A stretch of 59,179 bases of DNA, taken from Streptomyces sp. SolWspMP-5a-2 (lineage in GTDB: Bacteria > Actinomycetota > Actinomycetes > Streptomycetales > Streptomycetaceae). The position numbers and the translations under genes are program-made. Shown piece by piece: positions 51,648 through 59,179 of the stretch; position 1 is the stretch's first letter, and every line of letters begins with the position of its first letter. The stretch covers positions 1 through 59,179 of the forward strand of contig NZ_FMCI01000206.1 of NCBI RefSeq assembly GCF_900091845.1. The letters run 5' to 3'. The notes under the pieces are model-generated. The model ran no database searches. It was not told where the DNA came from and saw nothing but the letters and a program-made list of their open reading frames with translations.

Positions 51648-53045
51648 GTGAACGCCGCACACCGGTCGTCGACCCGGTACCTCGCCTTCGACGACGCCGG
51701 CCGGGGCACCCACGGACTGACCTGGGGACAGCAGCGCTTCCGGCGGATGATGCTCGAACTCCCCGAGGGACGGCACGTCTACGTGCCGCTGCACCTCGCC
51801 CTGCCCGCGCCCCTGCGCCCCGGGGTCGAGGAGACCCTGCGCAGCCTGCGCACGGTGGTGACCCGTCACGACACGCTGCGCACCACCTTCGGCGCGGACG
51901 CGGAGGGCGTCCCCCTGGCGACCGTCGCCGGGAGCGGGCGCCTGCCCGTCGAGGTCGCGCCGGTCCCGCAGGACGGTGCGGCCGGGGTCCACCGCCACCT
52001 CTACGGGGAGATGCGCGAGGAACTCTTCACCCTGGACGCGCGGCCGCTGCGGATCGCGCTGTTCACCGAGGGCGACACGGTCCGTCGCGTCGCCGTGCTC
52101 TTCAGCCCGATCGCCCTGGACGACTGGGGGCTCAGCCTGTTCAAGGAGGAGCTGCTCGCCCTGCTGTGGGGCAGGGAGGGCGCGCTGACGCCCGATCCGT
52201 GGCAACTGGCCCAGCAGCACGCCTGGGAGCGGAGCCCCGAGGGCCGACGCCGGTCCGAGCGCGCGATGGAGTACTGGAGCCGCTCGCTGACGCTGCCCGC
52301 GCCGCCGCTGTTCACGGACGGCCACGCCGACACCGCCGTGCCGCCCGGCGGCCACCCCTTCCACGAGACCGTCTTCGAGTCGCCCGCCGCGCACCGGGCG
52401 GCGCGCGAGGCGGCCGCCCGCCGCCGCGTCTCCGTCCACGCGGTCCTGACGGCCGCCGTCCTCACCGCGCTCACGGCCCGGCACGGGGTGACCCGGCACC
52501 ACTTCGGCGTCTACGTCCACAACCGCTTCGCACGCGCCACCCGGGGCATGGTCGGCCCGCTCTCCCAGTCCGTCACGGTCGGCGTCGACACGGACGACGG
52601 GAGCTTCGGAGCCGTGCTGGACGCGACCGCCCGAGCCCTGCTGCCCGCCTACCGCAACGCGGCGTACGCCCCGGAGGCATTGGACGCGCTGCGGCAGCGG
52701 TTGCGGAGCGAAGGGACCGAGCCCGCCGCCCCACGCCTGTTCCTCAACCTCACCAACAGCAGAGCGCTGTCGGCCGACCCCGATCCCGGGATCGGGGAGC
52801 CGATGGCGGAGGTGACGCACTCCCGCTTCCGCCGGATCGCGCGACCGGTGCCGGGCACCACGGACCTGTACCTCGGCATCCGCCCCTACCGGAACCACAT
52901 CGGCTTCTTCGCCCGGGGCGACGGCCGCGCCGTGAGCCGTCCCGCGACCGAGGCCCTGCTGCGCGGGGCGGAGTCGGTGCTCGTGGCCGAGGCGGAGGGA
53001 CGGCACCTCACCCCGGCCGACCTGCGCGCGATCACGAACTCCTGA
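51648..53045 (+). CDS. Stand-alone condensation-domain protein with degenerate active site
   Basis: 465 residues with the overall NRPS C-domain layout: LTWGQQRFRRMMLEL near the start, VVTRHDTLRTTFG, then VLFSPIALDDWGLSLFKEEL at the place of the HHxxxDG motif. Both histidines are absent (Ser-Pro) though Asp remains, so it may be inactive, structural or use other chemistry. GTG 51648 with GGAAGGAGGAA. Confidence 0.78.
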   Translation: MNAAHRSSTRYLAFDDAGRGTHGLTWGQQRFRRMMLELPEGRHVYVPLHLALPAPLRPGVEETLRSLRTVVTRHDTLRTTFGADAEGVPLATVAGSGRLPVEVAPVPQDGAAGVHRHLYGEMREELFTLDARPLRIALFTEGDTVRRVAVLFSPIALDDWGLSLFKEELLALLWGREGALTPDPWQLAQQHAWERSPEGRRRSERAMEYWSRSLTLPAPPLFTDGHADTAVPPGGHPFHETVFESPAAHRAAREAAARRRVSVHAVLTAAVLTALTARHGVTRHHFGVYVHNRFARATRGMVGPLSQSVTVGVDTDDGSFGAVLDATARALLPAYRNAAYAPEALDALRQRLRSEGTEPAAPRLFLNLTNSRALSADPDPGIGEPMAEVTHSRFRRIARPVPGTTDLYLGIRPYRNHIGFFARGDGRAVSRPATEALLRGAESVLVAEAEGRHLTPADLRAITNS

Positions 53046-53097
53046 CGCGCGACGGCCCCCAGGTGCCACATCCTGTGCCCGGCAGGGCTCCGTCGGC

Positions 53098-55134
53098 TCA
53101 GCCGGCGGTCTTGTCCCGGCCCGGCACGCAGAGCCCCGCCACGACCCGCAGCGGCCACGGTCCCAGCAGGTCGTCCGGGGTGGGGCCGGTGTACCCCAGT
53201 CGATCGAGCCGCCGTACCACCGCGGGTGCCATCACCGCGGTGCCGCCCTGGCGGACGTAGCAGGAGTCCAGGTCGACCGGAGCGCCGCGGAGCGCCAGCG
53301 ACACGGCCGCCGCGAACGCCCGGTCACGGGCCTCGGCGCCGGGCCGGTCGGATCCGGACCCCGCCTCCGCCGGGGTCCCGGTACCCGCGGGCTCGCCTTC
53401 TTCGGCCGGGGGAGAGGCGTCGGCGTCCGGAAGCGCGTCGCACCACACGTACGCGTGCGGGCACATCACGTCCAGTTCCTCACGCGCCACGGCCAGCACG
53501 TGCGCCTCCACCTCCGCCCGGATCGACGGGTCCGCGACGAGACGCGCGACGAGAGCGGGCTCCCCGGAAGGACGCTCCACGAGGCCCACCGACGCGGCCC
53601 CGACCCCCGCGACCGAGCGGATGACGCGGGCCAGCTTGGCCGTGTCCACCCAACTGTGGTCGACGTGCACCCATTCCTCGCCGTAGGAGGCGACCGGGAA
53701 CCCGAAGCGCTCGACGACCTCCGCGACGGTGGCGTCCGCCAGGTGCGGTTCCTCGCTCAGGGCGATCAGGAACCGCTCCATCCCGACGAGCATCCTCTCG
53801 ATCTCGTCCTGCTCGATCACCGACCTGTGCGCGACGAGATCCAGGACCACCTCCCCGTCCGCCGCGAAGCTCTTGAGACAGAGGTCGGTGTACTCGTCGC
53901 GCCACAGACACTCGAGGTTCTTCAGCAGACGGGGGCGGATCTCCGGCGTCCCCTCCGGGACGTTCGGGTTCGCCAGCCTGGTGGCGAACTGGTCGCTGCA
54001 GTTGAGGATCGTCCCCAGCCGGACGGTACGGCCGCGCTCGGACTCCACCTCCGCCTTCAGGTCGCGGAACGCCAGATAGGAGTACTGCGCGTGCCGTGCT
54101 CCCACGAAGATCCGCTTCTTGGTGGCGGCCATCAGCTCGTGCACGGTCGCCCCGGGCAGCGGGTCGACCGACACCAGGGCTTCCTGGAAGAAACAGCCGA
54201 CGGAGTCCCTGACCTCGCGGAAGCGGTTGGACAGGTTCATCTTGACGACGGTCCGGGGATTGCCGGACAGCGCGGCGACGGCCATGGTGAACGCGGCGGA
54301 TATCTGCGCGGGCACGCTGAAGTCGGTGCCCTCGCGCATCCTCCGGAAGGCGGCGAAGAGCTGCGACGACTGGAGGGAGACCCGGCGGTAGTGGCTCTCG
54401 ATGCCGTTGGCCGGGTCGACGACCGAGACGGTTCGGAAGCGGGGGAACTGCACGCCGGGAGCCGACTCCAGAACACCGCGGCAGTACCGGAGGGCCTTGA
54501 GCTGCGCCGAGTCACGTGTCCCCGACCGCTGCTGTCGCGCCACGGTGGCCGGCTGCGTCGCCGTGGCCCCCGCGGGCTCGGGTGCCGTCGGCGGTTGTCC
54601 GTCGGGGAGGCCCAGGTACCGCTTGAGGTCCGCGCGCAGCAGGGGCAGGCTGGCCGCGTCCGCGGAGATGTGGTTCAGCAGCAGCACGAGCGTGGCCACG
54701 CGTTCCCCGTTCAGCGTGCAGCCGACGCGCACGGGCAGCTCCGTGGCCTGGTCCATGGGCGACAGGAACAGATCGTGGAAGACGGCCTCGACGTCCTCGG
54801 GCTCGTTCCCGCGCCGACGCAGCGGCACCGGATCGTCGAACCGGTCGACCACCAACTGGTAGGGCGTGCCGGTCGGATCCGTCGGATAGAGGGTGCGCAG
54901 CGCCTCGTGCCGGGTCATCAGGCGCCGGACGGCGTCCAGGACCACGTCCTCCGCGAGTCCCGGATCCGGCAGCGGCACCGTCAACTGGATCTTGGCACTG
55001 TCGACGACGGGCAGCGGCAGATGGTACGCGTACCAGTACATCTCCTGGGACCACATCAGCGGCGCTCTGGCGCCCTCCCGCGGCGGGGCCACGACATCGT
55101 TGTCCGGTGTCAGGAGATCTTCGCGCTGGACCAT
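53098..55134 (-). CDS. Vestigial NRPS module: condensation domain, remnant A subdomain, dead carrier
   Basis: 678 residues. Residues about 25-470: condensation domain with LLNHISADAASLPLLRADL near residue 155, keeping the second His and the Asp. About 500-600: similar to the C-terminal subdomain of adenylation enzymes (SVGLVERPSGEPALVARLVA). About 625-675: carrier-like DLDSCYVRQGGTAVMAPAVV, but the phosphopantetheine Ser is missing (GGTA for GGDS). So condensation may act on the free ACP. ATG follows GGAGGAG. Confidence 0.75.
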   Translation of the reverse strand: MVQREDLLTPDNDVVAPPREGARAPLMWSQEMYWYAYHLPLPVVDSAKIQLTVPLPDPGLAEDVVLDAVRRLMTRHEALRTLYPTDPTGTPYQLVVDRFDDPVPLRRRGNEPEDVEAVFHDLFLSPMDQATELPVRVGCTLNGERVATLVLLLNHISADAASLPLLRADLKRYLGLPDGQPPTAPEPAGATATQPATVARQQRSGTRDSAQLKALRYCRGVLESAPGVQFPRFRTVSVVDPANGIESHYRRVSLQSSQLFAAFRRMREGTDFSVPAQISAAFTMAVAALSGNPRTVVKMNLSNRFREVRDSVGCFFQEALVSVDPLPGATVHELMAATKKRIFVGARHAQYSYLAFRDLKAEVESERGRTVRLGTILNCSDQFATRLANPNVPEGTPEIRPRLLKNLECLWRDEYTDLCLKSFAADGEVVLDLVAHRSVIEQDEIERMLVGMERFLIALSEEPHLADATVAEVVERFGFPVASYGEEWVHVDHSWVDTAKLARVIRSVAGVGAASVGLVERPSGEPALVARLVADPSIRAEVEAHVLAVAREELDVMCPHAYVWCDALPDADASPPAEEGEPAGTGTPAEAGSGSDRPGAEARDRAFAAAVSLALRGAPVDLDSCYVRQGGTAVMAPAVVRRLDRLGYTGPTPDDLLGPWPLRVVAGLCVPGRDKTAG

Positions 55135-55156
55135 GATGCTCCTCCGTGGATTCGTG

Positions 55157-55209
55157 CGGCGGCAGGCGGCAGGCGGCAGGGCAGGTAGCGGGTACCAGGC
55201 GGCAGGCGG
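55157..55209. repeat. GGCAGGC short tandem repeat in the leader
   Basis: Seven-base units (GGCAGGC) in two groups flanking GGTAGCGGGTACC, between the LLM gene and the condensation gene. Confidence 0.6.
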
Positions 55210-55263
55210 TCCGTGGGCTCCGATGACGCGTCGCGCCCGGCCCCCTGCGCCGACCGGGCCGGT

Positions 55264-56271
55264 TCAGCGACCGCGCAGGTCGGCCATGACGCGGGAGATG
55301 TTGCGGAGTTCCTCCTCGTCGAGCGCACCGCCGAGGATGACGGTGCCGACGCCGAGCGCGAGGTAGCGCTCCAGGTAGTCGGCCACCTCGCGGTGCGCGC
55401 CGACCAGCAGCGGGGTGGAGCCCTTCCCCGACCGGTAGGCGCCGGTCCAGTACACCTCGTCATGGACGCCGTCGGGCCCGGCGAGACGGGCCAGCCGACG
55501 GCTCCAGTCGGACTCCGAGCGCCGCTTCATCGCGACCTGCAGTTCGGCGCGGCGGTCGGACGGGTAGCGGGCGCGCGCCGCCGACCACGCCTCGTCCCCG
55601 GTCTCCCGCGCCACGATGCCGACGCGGATGCCGATCCCCGGCCGCGGTCCCGGTCCGTCGAGGAACGTCGAGGAGAACCGCTCCACGGGTTCCGGGTGGG
55701 TGATGGCGACGTCGCCCACGGCCGCCGCGGCCCTCCGGCTGGAGGGGGAGGAGCCCGCCACGAAGACACGCGGCGTCAGGTCGGGGGCGAGCCGGGCGTG
55801 GGCGCGCAGATTCCGGTACCGGTAGTACCGGCCCTCATGGGTCAGGGGCTGGTCCGCCGAGAGCAGGCTCCGCAGGATGCCCGCGTACTCGATCGCGCGC
55901 TCGTAGCGCCCGTCGTGGTCCAGCGGTTCGCCGACCTGGTCGAGTTCCTCCCGGGCCGCGCCGGTTATCAGGTTCACGTCGACGCGCCGTCCGTGCAGGC
56001 GCACCAGACTGTGGATCGTCTTGGCCGCGGTGAACGGCGGGGTCGCGTAGGGCTGGAGCGCGACGATGGGGGTGAGGGAGCGCGAGGTGTGCAGGATCGT
56101 ACCGGCCGTGATCCAGGGGTCGAAGGTCGTGTGGTTGTAGAAGATGAGCAGCCCGTCCAGCCCGTTGCCCTCCGCCAGGTCGGCGTTCCGGGTGACGAGT
56201 TTCAGGGGGTCGTGGTCGTCGGACCTGGGGGAGATGGCGGTCCCGAAGACCTCGAAGTCGAACCGTCCCAC
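55264..56271 (-). CDS. Luciferase-like (LLM) flavin-dependent monooxygenase
   Basis: 335 residues. FDFEVFGTAISPRSDDHDPL, then ADLAEGNGLDGLLIFYNHTT and HGRRVDVNLITGAAREELDQ, with RVFVAGSSPSSRRAAAAVGD, are typical of the alkanesulfonate-monooxygenase-like TIM barrel using FMNH2. It may hydroxylate carbon or nitrogen. GTG 56271 is preferred because GAAGGGG lies five bases before it. It follows the condensation gene's upstream region on the same strand. Confidence 0.83.
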   Translation of the reverse strand: MGRFDFEVFGTAISPRSDDHDPLKLVTRNADLAEGNGLDGLLIFYNHTTFDPWITAGTILHTSRSLTPIVALQPYATPPFTAAKTIHSLVRLHGRRVDVNLITGAAREELDQVGEPLDHDGRYERAIEYAGILRSLLSADQPLTHEGRYYRYRNLRAHARLAPDLTPRVFVAGSSPSSRRAAAAVGDVAITHPEPVERFSSTFLDGPGPRPGIGIRVGIVARETGDEAWSAARARYPSDRRAELQVAMKRRSESDWSRRLARLAGPDGVHDEVYWTGAYRSGKGSTPLLVGAHREVADYLERYLALGVGTVILGGALDEEELRNISRVMADLRGR

Positions 56272-56937
56272 TGACACCCCTTCGCGCGATGTGCGGTCCG
56301 CCACCGCGCGCGGCAGTGGATCGCCCCGCACGGCGCCTCGCTGAACTCATCGGCCTCCCGCGCGGAATGCGCCGCGTCAGGGGCCGACTTCCGTACTTCT
56401 CCGCTTCGCACTTCCACCGCCGTCCGCCGGGAACGCGTGCCGGACTCCGTGACGTGTCCGTCTTCCGCGCCCGCGGGCTCGGCGGCGACCGGGCCGCACG
56501 GCACGGGCCTGAACCGGTGACGAGCGCTCAGGAGTGCCTTTTCACCCCTGCGGCAGCGCCTGACTGTACATGCCACCGAGAGTGCGGACCAGACCGCGAA
56601 AGTCTTGATCCGGAGTGCGGGCGACCGCCGTTCCCCGGCGGAAAGGGTGGTGAACTGGCCATAAACGCGGCTCGGCAGTTGATGTATACACGGACTTCCG
56701 GCGTGATTTCCTCCTCGCGGAGAAGAGGCGGGGTGTACGGCGGTGGACACGGCGAGGCCGGGCGGGTAGACAAGCAGGCGCAGGATCCCGGAGAGTGCGG
56801 GAATCCCCGGAAACCGCCCGGCAGCCCTCTCGCTGTGCCGACAGCCGCGCCCGCCGCGCCTAACAAAAACCTCTAAATCGGGCAGGTTTCCCTCTGTGTG
56901 CATGCGTCGTCGAGCATCGCGAAAGGGTGCGCTTCCG
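56272..56937. other. Non-coding divergent region
   Basis: 666 bases between the LLM and methyltransferase genes. Less GC-rich patches (around 56570-56710 and 56860-56890) suggest promoters. Open frames in it show no family or codon support. Confidence 0.5.
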
Positions 56938-57672
56938 ATGATGATCAAGACCGAATACGCCCGCCTGTACATGGACTCCCAGCTGAACCACAGTTCTGGA
57001 TACTTCGGCGAAGACGACGCCTCCCTCGACGGCGCCCAGCTGTCCAAGAACCTGGAAGTCCTGCGCAAGTGCCGCATTCGACCGTCGGACCGCGTCCTCG
57101 ACATAGGCTGCGGATGGGGAGCGGCCGCGCGGCTCGCCGCCGAGGAGTACCGGGGCCGCGTCATCGGTCTCACCCTCAGCCCTGAGCAGCACGCCCACGC
57201 CTGCCGGAGCCAGGAGGGGGTCCCCGAGGACCGGCGGATCGACTTCCGCCTCCAGTCCTGGGAGGACTTCACCGAACCGGTGGACAGGATCATCTGCGTC
57301 AACGCGTTCGAGACGTTCAAGGACAAGGAGTCCTTTCTGCCGCACTGCCGCCGCCTGCTGCCGGACGACGGCGTCATGGTGATGCTCACGGTCACGGCGG
57401 ACCGCCCGATGTTCCGCGTCATATCCAGGGACCGGATCGTCGAGAGGGGGGAGCGTGCCGGGTTCGACGTCGAGGTGTCCGCCTCGCTGGCGCCGGACTA
57501 CGCCAGAACGCTCGACCATTTCGTGGCGAACCTCGAACGCAACAGGGAGGCGGCCGTCGCCATCGCGGGAGTGACGGAGTACGAGAAGCAGGTCACCCAT
57601 TACCGGGAGTGCGCGGGCTTCCTCAGGAACGGCCTGAACGACATGTTTGAATTCACCTTCACCAGCAGATGA
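56938..57672 (+). CDS. Methyltransferase of the cyclopropane-fatty-acid synthase family
   Basis: 244 residues. SAM motif VLDIGCGWGAAARLAAEEYR, followed by VIGLTLSPEQHAHACRSQEG, the CMAS pattern. It lacks the N-terminal lipid-binding part of true cyclopropane synthases, as seen in the small-molecule C/O-methyltransferases of natural-product clusters. ATG 56938 is uncertain (another ATG follows directly); AAGGG is about ten bases upstream. Confidence 0.82.
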   Translation: MMIKTEYARLYMDSQLNHSSGYFGEDDASLDGAQLSKNLEVLRKCRIRPSDRVLDIGCGWGAAARLAAEEYRGRVIGLTLSPEQHAHACRSQEGVPEDRRIDFRLQSWEDFTEPVDRIICVNAFETFKDKESFLPHCRRLLPDDGVMVMLTVTADRPMFRVISRDRIVERGERAGFDVEVSASLAPDYARTLDHFVANLERNREAAVAIAGVTEYEKQVTHYRECAGFLRNGLNDMFEFTFTSR

Positions 57673-58162
57673 CCGACCGCGGGGCGCCGGGCGTTCCGCT
57701 CTCTCCGCCGCCCCCGAGGGCATCGGTCGCCGTCGCCGACGGGTGGCGAACGGTCGATCCTCCGTGCCCTTCCGGCCATTTCCGTCGACGCTTTCGCGCG
57801 CGGACACCGAATCGACCCGTCATTCCGGGAACGGACGGATCCCGGGGCGCGATCGCGTGAAGTCGCGGGACGGCGGTTCGATTGCGCGCGGGGCCGGATG
57901 GGAAGGATGTCGCCGTGCCGAGCCGCCCCGTCCGGAGGAAATCCGCGGAGGGTCCCGGAACCGGGAGGGACCGCCGCCCGGAGAAACGGTGCCGCAAAAC
58001 GGCCGTACGGAAGCGGCCCCTCGACCGGTACGCCCGCCGCGCCGGGGCGGTAACGCCGGTCGCCCGCTCACGCCGCCTCCCCGCGGAGGCCGGCACACCC
58101 CGCCTTTCCCGGACAGGACCGCCGGGATTTTGATCGCTCCCCACCAGAAGGGACGGCTCGTC
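57673..58162. other. Gap without a credible gene
   Basis: 490 bases between the methyltransferase and the dioxygenase. The dioxygenase frame stays open through it but composition is not protein-like. Confidence 0.5.
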
Positions 58163-59062
58163 GTGGTGCAGAACGTCACCGAGGAGAACCTGCAGGCGCA
58201 CGTGGACCGGTTCACCGCCCAGGGCTTCACCGTCATGCGCGGTGTGTTCACCGCCGACGAGGTCGCGCGGATGCGCGCGGCCAGTGAGCGCGTCGTCAGC
58301 AAGGTCCGCGCCGACCCCATGTCGTTCGACGCGCCGACGGTGCCCCGCTTCACCGACCGGACGGAAGGCGCCCTGGACACCTGGGGAGTGGACAACATGT
58401 TCGCCCCCCGCCTCTACGAGGCCGACCTCGGCGCCATATTCGGCCACGAGAGGTTCATGGAGTTCAGCCATGCCGTGCTCGGCCCGAATCTGCGCTTCTG
58501 GGCGGCGCACCTGCTCTGGTCACCGGAGCGCACGAGCTACGAACTCGGCTGGCACAAGGACCAGCACGACAACGAGCAGTACGACCCCACCGGCAGGTCC
58601 CTCCACGTGCAGTTCAACGTCTGCCTCACCGAGGACACCTCCTTCCGCGCCGTCCCCGGGTCCCACCGGCGGCCGCTGACCGACGCGGAGCGCGCCGCGG
58701 TCACCACCGACAGCTCCCGCCCCCTGGACGGCGAGGTCCGCGTCGAGTGCGAGGCGGGCGACGTCATCTACATGAACCACCACATGGTGCACCGGGGCTC
58801 GTGCGAGCCGAGCCGGTTCCGCCGGACGCTCCACATGAACGTGCAGTCCATGGAGGAGCAGACCGGCGGCCAGACCTCCTACTCCTACATGCGCGAACCC
58901 GGGTACCTGGAGAGCGTCGACCCGGCGCTCGCCGCCCTGATGCGCAAGGCGATCGAGTGGGACGACGCGCACCCCGTGGACCGCGCCGAGGCCCGCCGCC
59001 GGATGCGGATCTCGCACGACCTGCGCCGCTCCACGGCCGGAGCGGCCGGAACAGGGAAGTGA
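58163..59062 (+). CDS. Phytanoyl-CoA dioxygenase family Fe(II)/2-oxoglutarate oxygenase
   Basis: 299 residues. The iron facial triad is visible as WHKDQHDNEQYD (HxD) and NHHMVHRGSCEPSRFRRTLH (distal His and the Arg for 2-oxoglutarate). RFTAQGFTVMRGVFTADEVA is the usual N-terminus. Such enzymes hydroxylate or desaturate small substrates, often carrier-bound amino acids. Two GTG starts (58163, 58166) are equivalent. Followed by 117 bases without a gene to the window end. Confidence 0.85.
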   Translation: MVQNVTEENLQAHVDRFTAQGFTVMRGVFTADEVARMRAASERVVSKVRADPMSFDAPTVPRFTDRTEGALDTWGVDNMFAPRLYEADLGAIFGHERFMEFSHAVLGPNLRFWAAHLLWSPERTSYELGWHKDQHDNEQYDPTGRSLHVQFNVCLTEDTSFRAVPGSHRRPLTDAERAAVTTDSSRPLDGEVRVECEAGDVIYMNHHMVHRGSCEPSRFRRTLHMNVQSMEEQTGGQTSYSYMREPGYLESVDPALAALMRKAIEWDDAHPVDRAEARRRMRISHDLRRSTAGAAGTGK

Positions 59063-59179
59063 CCGCACCCGCGGGCGGGCCCGCCGGAACCCGGGACGCG
59101 CACGGGCCGCCGCCGGGCAGGCCGGGCCGCGCGCGGTCGGCACCCCCCGACGCCCCCGCCCGCCCTCCGCGCTGACCGC

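Noticed and set aside
56289..56876. Open frames in both directions between the LLM and CMAS-like genes
   Set aside because: Composition not protein-like and less GC-rich promoter-like patches inside; treated as intergenic.
1..59179. CRISPR arrays, insertion sequences, rRNA or tRNA genes
   Set aside because: No regularly spaced direct repeats of CRISPR type, no transposase-like frame and no RNA gene pattern noticed on reading both strands.

Overview
This is a Streptomyces-type actinomycete segment. Coding regions have very high GC at third codon positions, GTG and TTG starts are common, and genes often overlap by the four bases ATGA or GTGA. Family evidence agrees: a crtY-crtT-crtU carotenoid operon, a DUF397 / Scr1-type XRE regulator pair, and above all a tap-tpg pair (telomere-associated protein and telomere terminal protein). 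Tap-tpg suggests the arm of a linear chromosome or a linear plasmid.

Layout. 1-3220: end of a carotenoid operon (crtY cut by the window edge, crtT with a Gly/Thr-rich insertion, crtU). 3226-5854: small accessory genes and a zinc alcohol dehydrogenase, closed by a strong bidirectional terminator. 5918-12605: a sugar-uptake island. On the minus strand are transketolase, an extra HPr and a HAD phosphatase. Divergent on the plus strand are a GntR/UTRA regulator and separate IIA, IIB and IIC subunits of an ascorbate-type PTS. Both promoters carry the same putative operator. 12606-15679: DUF397/XRE pair with small membrane proteins, then a decayed gene and a 20-bp hairpin. 15680-16572: divergent VOC/MarR pair with two identical palindromic operators. 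16573-22613: tandem repeats, catalase, an LRR protein and a P450. 22715-25518: tap (frameshifted as read) and tpg. 25561-26626: two Nudix hydrolases.

26904 to at least 59062 looks like one large biosynthetic gene cluster that I cannot match to a known product. The leftward arm (35035-26904) encodes an aldo/keto reductase, SDR, inositol-3-phosphate synthase, PHP phosphatase, archaeal-type S-adenosylmethionine synthetase, NDK-like protein, adenylate-kinase-like protein and DegT-type aminotransferase. Together these could make a methylated aminocyclitol. The rightward arm (35241-43844) is one tightly coupled operon: two HprK-like kinases, methyltransferase, cupin, APH-fold phosphotransferase, AMP ligase, PLP decarboxylase and a frameshifted acyl-CoA dehydrogenase. 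Beyond it lie a nucleotidyltransferase, a free acyl carrier protein, a HAD phosphatase, two ABC half-exporters, two unusual NRPS condensation proteins, a luciferase-like monooxygenase, a cyclopropane-synthase-like methyltransferase and a phytanoyl-CoA-type dioxygenase. A plausible product is an aminoacylated or peptidylated aminocyclitol that is phosphorylated, exported and tailored. This is inference from gene content only. No pathway-specific regulator lies inside the cluster portion visible here.
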